From Candidatus Heimdallarchaeota archaeon (GTDB taxonomy: Archaea; Asgardarchaeota; Heimdallarchaeia; Heimdallarchaeales; Heimdallarchaeaceae): a stretch of 64,000 nucleotides of DNA. The DNA lies in NCBI GenBank assembly GCA_016839945.1, contig JAEOTE010000007.1, positions 115,799-179,798 of the forward strand, in the 5' to 3' direction. A program made the translations under genes and the position numbers. The notes under the pieces are model-generated. The model was not told the origin of the DNA. It saw nothing but the letters and a program-made list of their open reading frames with translations, and did no database searches. This document shows positions 1 through 10,095 of this stretch, piece after piece (the first letter of the stretch is position 1; each line of letters starts with the position of its first letter).

Positions 1-3000
1 TTTGTGCAAAAATATCCCAAAGTGTATGAATATTGTTCTTATGAAGTTCAGCTACACTTTGTGGATTGTCACTAATTATATCACTTAGATAATAAAATGG
101 TAAATCTAGATTTCGTTTTATCCTTGAAACCTGAATACTATTCAACTTTGAGGTTTTCACAATCAGTTCTTCGGAAACATTCAAATGTGCTATAGTTGTA
201 TATCCCGATTTGATTAACAGTTTTCTAATATTAGCATCAAATAATCCTATTTTCTTGACACTGTAACTCTTACTCTTCAATGTTTCATTGACTAACTGGC
301 TATTCATCTTATCTTGAAGAGACTTTACAATTGCTTGCTCTTGTTCAGTTAGACTTACGCTTATCGCTTTTCTTATATCTGGAATTGAAACAAAATCAAT
401 AACTTGGATTATACCTTCGTTATGGAATTTTTCCAAAAGTCTTGGTTGATTAATGAATATAAGCATTGGAGCTCTTAACTTCTCGATAATTTTCACAATT
501 TCAGAAGAATAGTCTTTAGGATCTTTGCTTTCAATATATTCAAGTAAAATTCCTATAGTTCGAATATCTTCTTTGCGTAGGAATGATAGTATTTCTTTGT
601 CCTTTATGAACGAACTAAGTCTCTTCTGTTCAGAAGACATCATCCTTTCCACTCTTGTAGAGGAAAGTTTAGGTAGAAGAGATGTACATGTTGTTTCATA
701 TTCTATTTCACTTAATGATTTACAGTAAATTAAGAAATCAAAAACAGTCTGAAGCTTCATCTTATTCATTAAGTCATAAATCTTCTTATTTTCTCTAACA
801 GGTGGAAGAGAAAAAAGATCAGTTTCTACCATGTTCTTTAATGAATCTGAGGTCTTCCAAACACTGCTTGTTTTTGATTTAGCTTGTTTATTGAATACAA
901 GCGCTTCTTCAACTGATAGGATAAAACCTTTCTTAAGGATGGAAATATTGCTTCCTGAAAGTAAATCTTTAGGTATGCTTGTTAGGCTTCCTTCCAACTC
1001 CTTCAAAGTAATTAATGAGATATTCCTTAGATTTCTTAGGAAAACTGGATCAGGGATTTGGCTCTTAATCTTATTATAATCCTCTAACAATAATTCGTCT
1101 ATACTCCTATAGGGAAGTTTTGAGATGATATCAACTTTCAACCTGTTTGGTTGAAGTAGGATTATTGTTCTTTTTAGATGATATGAGAGTTCATTATACT
1201 TCTTGCTTATCTTAGAATGAAGCTTTGAAATTGTTTTATTATAGAGTTCTTTTTCATGTTTTTGCAATAACAAAAGGTATTCTATTGAGGAATCTGACAT
1301 ATCAAGTTTTTGATCTTTTGATTCAAGATTTAATACTTGCATCAGAGTTATACCTTTATTGAAAATAGAATTAATGGCATTTTGAATATCTTCTCTTTGT
1401 TTTTTGGTTACACTTATCTTATTGAGATTCATTGATAAATATGCTAAATCTAGTAGATTGAGAGAATATTCAGTTTTTGATACTAAATCCTTAAGCACTA
1501 ACTTTTCAAATACTTTTATTTTATCAAGTAAATAATTAGGAATCTTATCTAATGATACTTCTTCATCAAAAAGATCGGAGTAATACTTGATACTTCTCTG
1601 ATTTAGAATCGCTATATCCTTTGCAGAGAATATCTTACTTTCTTTTATCACTGGATGGCTTCCAAAATTACTGCTTGTTAAAGAGTATCTTATTTTTTCA
1701 ACTTCTGCTTGTTTTAATAAGAGAATTGAAGCAAGTTCTTTGTTAGTTAATAGATAAAATTCTTCTAAATTCTTAACATAGTTCTGTATGTTTTTCCAAC
1801 TCTTAATTGTAACATCAGGAAGGAGTAAAAGCTCAATGGGTAGTTTTAGAATTCTCTTTATTTTGTTTGCCAGAGATTTGGAAAATGTGAACGTTTCTTT
1901 GTTTAAAGCAAAAATCAAATCATCCATTGTTGAATAATGTTTCTGAATTTCTTTCTTTGTTTCAGAATCGAAAATTTTCACTCTGCTTAACTGTACTTTC
2001 TTCTTAACATCTGTTTCAATTTTCTTGTAAGTTAGTGAAGAGGTAATTTCTAGGATTTTATCTTTCAATTTAGCAGGGGACAATATCATCCAAGAAGAGA
2101 TGGGTTTTATTATGAGATCTCCTATAGTGTAAATACTCTTATCTTCTAAAATCTGTAGATCTGCCTTTGTTAGAACAGCGAGTGAGGAAATGGGTTTGGA
2201 GAATGTTTGTTCAATTTTGAGACCCAAATCCGATAGTGAATCCTCTTTTTGATATAGTGTTGTTATTAAATCCAATATACTCTTAATTTTTGTTGTTTTT
2301 GTTTTCTTTGTGAACAATTCTTTAACATCGCTTTCCTCTATGTATTGATCTTTGGATATATAATTAGCTATTATACCTTCTTTTGATGCTAAGTAGTCTC
2401 CTAAGAATCCAACAATATTTGCTTTTTCTGTAGCATCACTTGTTTTCATTAAATCTCGAAAAGTTACTATTCCAGAATCTAAATAGTTGCTTTTTATTTC
2501 ATTTAGATTCTTTTGATTGATTTTTGGATAATAAAGGACAGAAGTGTTATAGACTTCTTCTGCTTTATTTTGAATTTGTTTAATCTTTTTCTCTGAAACT
2601 AACCAGTCGTAAATTGTGTTATTCATTAAATCCTCGAGATTGTAAATTCCTATAGATTTCAGATAATTTCTGTCTTGAGCTGATAGGAAGAAAATTTCTT
2701 TCAAGTTTTGTTCTGCAACGGAATCTATTCGTTGAACAATCGAATCTACTTTGAAATTCTTAATAGTATTTTGAATAGTTGTGACTTTTACTTTTGAAGT
2801 AGTTGCAATAACTTTAGGAGATAGATAGAAGATATCTGCAATAATATTAACACCTGCAGATTTCATTTTCTCTAAATCTTTAGGATCAAAATCTAGAAAG
2901 CGTAGATTCGCCAATAAATATGGAGTAATTTTCTTGAAAATGACTTCATCATCTTTGAATGTAGGTGATGTCAATATTGATTTGTATGAAGAATATCCTT

Positions 3001-6000
3001 TGTTTGATAAATCAACTTCTAATTCGGATAATGGTTCTTTAAATCCCTCTTCTTTTATACCTTTTATTAACGAGAGAGAGAGAATAATTTCATCTTGAAT
3101 ATTCTTTGGTAATTTATTAAGGAATATCAAATGCTCAATGATGGTTGTGAACCCTTTTTCATAACAATAATCTAGTGACTCTTTTGTTATTGAGGATAAA
3201 TAGCTGATATTATTGGATAATTGACTTCTGTAGTCATCAACTTCTTTTCCTTTTACTTTACTATTAGTTACGATATGACTAACAGGAACGAAGAAAAGAT
3301 GCTCAACTGTTGTTATACCTATTTGAAGGAGAGAAGTTGCTGTCTTCTTTGGTAATCCCAACATTTCAATTGAGATACCAAACTTATCAATTTTCTTCAG
3401 GTTTTTAACAAGATAATCTGGTTCTTCTTTCTGTTTTGTAATAAGCTTACTAAAACTTGCTGGCCAATTCTTCTGAGGTATAGCTAACAAATCGTTATAT
3501 GTTGTTATATTACTATTTAACAAGTCTTTAATTTCTGTATCTTTCAGCTTTAATGATTTTCCAATTAACGTTATTGGGGTTAATAAAATAGAGATGAGTT
3601 TTACAAGATTTTTCTTTTCCTCAATAGGTATTGGTATTAAATCAAGATTAAGCTCTGATGCTTGAACTAGAGATACACAACCATACTCGGAAAGAATGGT
3701 TTTGGTTTCCTTTGTTATTTCAGAGAATAGGCTTAAATCAAGACCTATTAATTTTACATTTTCTTCTAATGATTTAATATCAATAGTTGTTTTAATGGTC
3801 CTTATTTTTTCTTCTGCAACATTGATTAGTTTGGCTAAGAGTGGAGCTGGAATGAGAAGGAATTGGTAAAGGTTTCGAATGCCATTGTGTTTTAGTTTTT
3901 CTATTTGTTTGGAAGTTAGGTTACCTATATAGGATAATGGAATACTTTTTAGTGATAGAAGTAGAGGGCAAACTTCTGAGAGTAATTCTCTTTTTTCTAC
4001 AATCTTACTATCTAGTGATAAAAGCTCATCTAGATAGAGTATTTTTTCATCCTTTAATCTCTTAATAAGAGCTGAATCTGAAACAATCTTAATATCAGAG
4101 AGTTTGATCGCCCATTCTGGAGGGCTTATCTGTATAACTATACTATTAAGAACCTCTACTATTTTAGAATGCAGATCATGATTTTCCTCTTTCTCTGATA
4201 AACATAATAATCCTGATACAATGTTGTTACAATCGCTTTGAGACAAAATATTCAATTGTGCAATGTTAAGCTCAACGTTAGAAATGAGCCATGAAATTGG
4301 CTTAAACATATTTGAAGTGATTATTCTGATTAATGATTTCTCGATATCTCCAAAATCAAAAACTGGGTGAGGTATGAAATCTACTAATAATAGAGCACTT
4401 GATAATCCATATTTCATAAATTGTTCTTCTGCTTTATTTGGAAAGGAGAGAGCATGATCAATATAGTATGAAAATGTTTCTGACATTCTTGTACTCAAAT
4501 TAAATTCTCTTTGGAATATTCTTATTTGCTTTGCTACAGCTTTTGGTATACCAATTATTGTGTTGACATTTGTTGAGAGAAGTTCAATAACATGTTTAAT
4601 ACCATTATTCCATAGAACTCCTTTAGAAGAAATATCAAAACCTGGTAATGCAAGAACATTCAAACACAGAAAGCTAACTAATTGTTCAATAAATGCTATG
4701 CTTGAGATTTTTTCTATTCTTTCAGATTCTGATAGTTGTAGCAGTGCATCTGGGATAAAACCAAATATATCTTCTACAGCTTTTTTTGTTGGATCGAATT
4801 CAAGAGATTTAAGCAAGTTGATTATAGGTTCGTTAAGGGTTAATGTTCTACCTTTTGAAAGTGTGAAAGTGCCTTTCCTAGCTGAACTTATGGTTTTTGG
4901 AATTGAACCATTCAAGGCTCGTTTCAAATCCTTATCTGAACAATTAAAGAGATCAATCAACCTCAGAATTCCTTCACTAGTTAAGTTTAGTTTCTCCTCT
5001 GAAGATAACTCTGAAATTCGGTAAATTGAGATGTGACACGCGTTTAGAAAATCTCTCATATAGTCCCCAGAGACACTCAATGTAGGATATGCTTGATAAT
5101 TTGAACTATACAAATCTTGAACATGTATTTTTCCAGATTTAAGTAGAGAATTAATTTTTCCCTTTGATAAAACAAAGAAGTTTACTAACTCGACACCTTT
5201 TCGTTTAACTTCTTTCATCAAATTAGAAGGAGTGATTTTGTCCAAGTATGTTTGCACTTTTTTCTCTGACATGTTTAGTAAAAGAGAGATTGTAGAAACA
5301 TCCTCTGTAATAAAGGAGAGGATATCACCTACACCTGAATATATAAGCTTCATTACATGATGATTATCTAAACCAATAAAAGCTACAGAAGAGCGATATA
5401 GTTGCACTTCTCTAAAGATATCTAATCGAACTAGAGCAGGACGAGATTCTCTTATTTCTTCCATTCTTGATATAAAGTCTTGTACGGAGTTGATACCTAT
5501 ATCTAGTAGTTTTTCGAGATAATCTTCCTCAATTGAAGGACAAACAGTAAGAGGTATAGCAGAACTAATTCTTCTTTCTGATAACTCATCGAATGATATG
5601 AGATCTAGTGCATGAAACTCTTTGTATATTGGATTTTGCGTAATTGTAAATAACTCATCTCTATTCAATAAAGCAAGATCTATAACGGAATTTATTTCAT
5701 GATACTCCAGACGTTTAATTTCATCATAAGATAGAAAGCCTATGAATCGGATTGAGCCAGATAAGAGTTCTTTTGCTTTCTTATATACGTCAACTTGAAG
5801 TATTTCAGAGATACCTAACAAAGATGCTGAATAGAAGAGAGTTTCAATATCTGTAATCCCTAAATCTTTTAGCTCATCTAGTTTTTTCTCTGGTATTAGT
5901 TCTGATGGTCTTATTAAGTGAGATTGTGATAAACGGAAGGACACAATATCGGTGTAGGTTAGACCTTCTTTTATTTCTCTTATTTGTTTCTGGGAAAAAC

Positions 6001-9000
6001 CAGAGATTTCTGAGAGTTGCTTTTCTGGAAGTGAGAAGAAATCAATCAATGTATTAATTGAAGATTTGCTCAACTTGAGAGTAAGTTCTCTTGGAAGCCC
6101 CATGGAAGCTATTGGGATTGCTAATTCCATTATTAGTTTATTAAGAGAGTCAGTCTCCATTAAACTTGAGAAGAAAGGCGAGAGGGCAGAATGTTCCTCC
6201 AGATTTATTTCAAATACATCACCAATTATGACGTTTTTGTATTCTTCTCTACGAGCTTTTCTGATCTTAGTGAAGAAGGGTGTGATTCTAAGAGGTAACT
6301 CTAAAATTGATCGAATTAATGTTAGATTATAATGATCTGTAAGGTATTGTTTGTCTTTACCAGTTAAGTCTTTTATAACTTTTGGATCAGTAATAACATC
6401 TGATAACGTTTTATTTTCTACTTCTTGAATAACCCTGTTGAAATATGATGAATTATATACAGATGCAGGTAGTTTAGCGAAGTAATGGAAAGCTTGCATT
6501 ACTATTATTTTTGAAGAATATGTAGAAACAACTCTGTAAAGCACTGGGTCTTTAAGATCTATATCAGGAATGAAAAGTAATTGGTAAACATAATGGATAT
6601 CATTTTGTTCTAAAACCTCTAATGAAAATTCTGAAATCTCTGTAAAAATCTTCAAAGGTAAGGTGAGGTATTTCTTAACAGCTGATATCTTTATCCACAA
6701 TTCTGGATTAGAGAAATAATACTGTTCTTCTATAGTATAGAATATTTCTTGAATTGTTTGGAATCTTTCAAAGTGGAATATTGAATCTTTACTCAATAAT
6801 CTTTGTTCAAGTTTATCAAACAATTGAGTTTCAAAAGCAAAAATACCCTTTTGTTCATACATTGCTTGAATGCTTGAGGATGTCAGAGAAGTTATTATAC
6901 TTTCAGCATCCTTTGGAGAGATTTTTATGAGTTTGCTTAGTTTTTGAGATGATGCAAGAATAAACTCAGATATTGTTTTTATTCCATTTTCTCTTAGAAT
7001 TTCTGTTTGACTAAATGAGAGCGATGGTAAGAAATAAACAGGTAGTGAGAAGTAGCCAAATATATCTGAAAAGTCTAAAGCACTTTTTATTGTTTCAAAT
7101 CTTTCATCTGGTATTCCTGTTTTTTCCATCAGAACTTCAGGAGAGGATAACATAAAACCAAGTAAAGTCCTTATTTTTGCTTTTTCTAATAGTTCTATGA
7201 TTTCAGGATCTAGCATATCAGAAATATGATCCAAAGATAGATTCAAGATAGCTTTAAAGGATTCAATAACATCCCATGGTAAAATTTCCTCATTCCACTT
7301 ATCTTTTGAAGTTGAGAAGTATAAATCCTCAATTGTCATTATGTTATTTTCATCCAACACTCTGACAATTCTAGGTTCTAATATTCCTAATTCAGAAAGG
7401 TCAATTCCAGTATCACTTATTCTAACATTCCTTTGAAGAAGTATAGCTTCTTCATTATCTACTCCTAAGAAAGAAGCAATATCTTCAGATTTACTTACTA
7501 GTAAATCAATAATTTTAGTGATTCCATTATTTCTCAAAATGTTGAGTTGTTGGGTTGTCAAGGTTCTAGTTTGGACCTCTTCTATTTCTTGTGTTTCTTC
7601 GGATTCTTCAACTTGAACAGTTTTCTTGATGATTTTCTCCCATGTTACTAGTGTTAAAGGAGACCTCAGTAGCTTTCTGAACTTATCAATGACATTCCAG
7701 TTAACTACTGCTGAAGAAAAAGTGAGAGGGTGGGCTAAGTAAAAAATCTTATCCACTGTATCATAGCCAGAAAGTATTAGTGATACAATTTCGTGTGAAG
7801 AAAATCTCTCTGATTCTTCGTATTCAAATGATATTAGAGAAGTATATTTATTTCCTGATTTTTCAAAGAAATGAGTACCTTTTTTCTCAATTGCGAAAAC
7901 ATCTATTAATTGCTGGGTTTCTTGAGTAGACCTTACTAAAGTAGCTGCTAACTCATCAATAGTATATTCAAATAATTGATGAATAGCTGTTATCCCTCTG
8001 TTCCTTAATTTATCAAAATCTTCAAGAGTTAACTTACTTATTCTAGAAATTGGTAAACCTAGAGTTTGAACGAATTCATCATATTCACTAATTAGTAAGA
8101 TTTCCTTACTAAATTGATCAGTTTCTGAAAATGTTCTATTCTTGATATTATTGTGAAGCTCAATAACAAGTTTTCTTTCTTTAGCAGTGTTTAACTCAGA
8201 TTCAATAATTTCTGGAATAAGATCTAAAAATTGTCTTACTGTTACAATATTTCTTAATTTCAAACGAAGAAGAGCTTCTGTAAGCAGAGATAAATCCTTG
8301 AATTTGTCTGGATATAGTTGAGTAAGTTCGATTATTTCCATATTCGCTAATTGATTTAAATGTCGAATATTTTCCCAAAAACCTGTATTCAATGTTGGTT
8401 TTTCAGTAGGGTAAACACTGTATAGATCTTGGATTGTTAGGTTATGTTTTTCTATGAATTGAACTAATCTTGGATATTGGTTACTAAGTAAACTCAAACT
8501 CTTTCCAAATTCTGTTCTATTCTTTTTTACTTCTTCTTCACTTATTGATTGTTTTAAATCCTTTACCCTTTCTTCTGATATGTTTAATACATCAGATAAA
8601 TCAGAATTAGACCAGATTGAGAACCTGCCAATACAGTTTATTCCTATTTCTTGCAATAAATATGATTGCCTTCTTAATGAAGGAAATGCAAAAGATATAG
8701 GAGTTAATAAAAGATTTGCAGTTTCTAGATATGTTCTTTTTGCTTCTCCTGTTAGATTGTAAGCTTCAGGAGGATTGTAAAAAATTTCCTCAATAGATAC
8801 TATTCCTGCAGTTTTTAGTGTTTCTTGATGTTTTATCCATTTGAATATTGGAGTTCCAAGACTCTTTTTTATTCTCTCAACATCTTTTTTTCTCAAACCT
8901 AACTTTCTTAATTGAGGTGATGGAAATGCTAAGAATGCAGTAGTTGTAAAAATTTGAAGATTAACTAATTGTTGCTCAATATCCTTTGGTATTACTTTAA

Positions 9001-10095
9001 CGTGAGACAAATCTTTATCTTTCTTTGACTCTCGAATGTGAGATATTAATTTGTGTTTTGATTCCTTGAGTAGTAGATCACCTATCAATTTGTAATCTCT
9101 TTTCAAAATTGATGCTGTGGGTAAAGAGATTAGGTTAGTAAGAGTCTTTATACCTTTTTGAGATAGAACCTTTATGGCTTCTGTTTCCTCTTCCCTAAGT
9201 ATTTCATCAGAAATTAACTCAAATTTAGATAGTTCAATAGATTCTGAGGATTTGACTAGAGTATCTAGAAAGGTATTGTACAAATTCCTCTCTAGTTCCT
9301 TTATTACAACAAGATCATCTAGTTTAGCATTAATTAAATCCTCAATTGTTTTTATTTTTCTTCTATGAAAAGCGTTCTTAGTATAAGCATCTGTCCAATC
9401 AGGTTTCATCTTAGTTACATTGGTCTTAGAAAATGTAGGAAACTTATCACATAGTTGAGAAAAAATATTTTGCAGGTAATTAACTAAAACAGCTGTTACT
9501 TCTGTTTGATAGTTTACTGAATATGGTAATTTTGTTTGGTAAAGAAATTCTTCAATGGTTGTATCTTGAGATATCAAACCTTTAGAATTATCTTTTAGAT
9601 ACTCAAAAGTTGGAAATAGTGTATCTATTTTTATGTCATCAACTTTGGTGAGTGAAGCCAGAAGTTGTTTTCTTTTTTCTGATTTAGCTTTACTTGTTTT
9701 ATCCTTGGTTAGTAAGTACTGATGAAGGAGCTGTTCTTTTTTATTTTCGAAAAGTTTCTCTAGTAATCCAGTAACTGTTTGTAGTTTGTTAAAATCTGTA
9801 GCGAAATAATGGTAACTGTTTTGTATCCATCTTCGATATAAAGCCTCTTTTAATGTGATTATAGTTTTTTCATTTTGAGTAAATCTTCTTTCTATAGTTC
9901 TACTTACAAAGAGTTTAGGATCAAAACTAGGGCTCATTCCCTCTCTATCAAGTTCAGATATCGTTCTAAGTTTGATATTGTAGATATCTTGTTTAGTAAG
10001 TTCTAACAGTTTTGCTATATTATCAGATGGTGTTATGAGAAAATCAGAAATAGATTCAATATTGTTTGTTCGAAGAACTGATTGAATTCTTGATG
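1..10095 (-). repeat. Tandem degenerate helix-hairpin-helix-like protein repeats
   Basis: These repeats form the C-terminal part of the giant topoisomerase VI B gene. At least about twenty units can be read by eye with the pattern hydrophobic-x-x-x-GI-x-[TS]-[IV]-x-[DE]-[LF], followed by a second helix often containing L..L..IS. Examples are LRNNGITKIIDLL, LLQIGITTVEHLF and LKHNGIRNLYQFL. Spacing is irregular, about 50 to 150 residues, and nucleotide identity between units is low, so they are old repeats rather than recent tandem copies. The pattern resembles HhH and DUF4332 units, which bind DNA non-specifically or mediate protein contacts. The exact fold is inference. Confidence 0.7.
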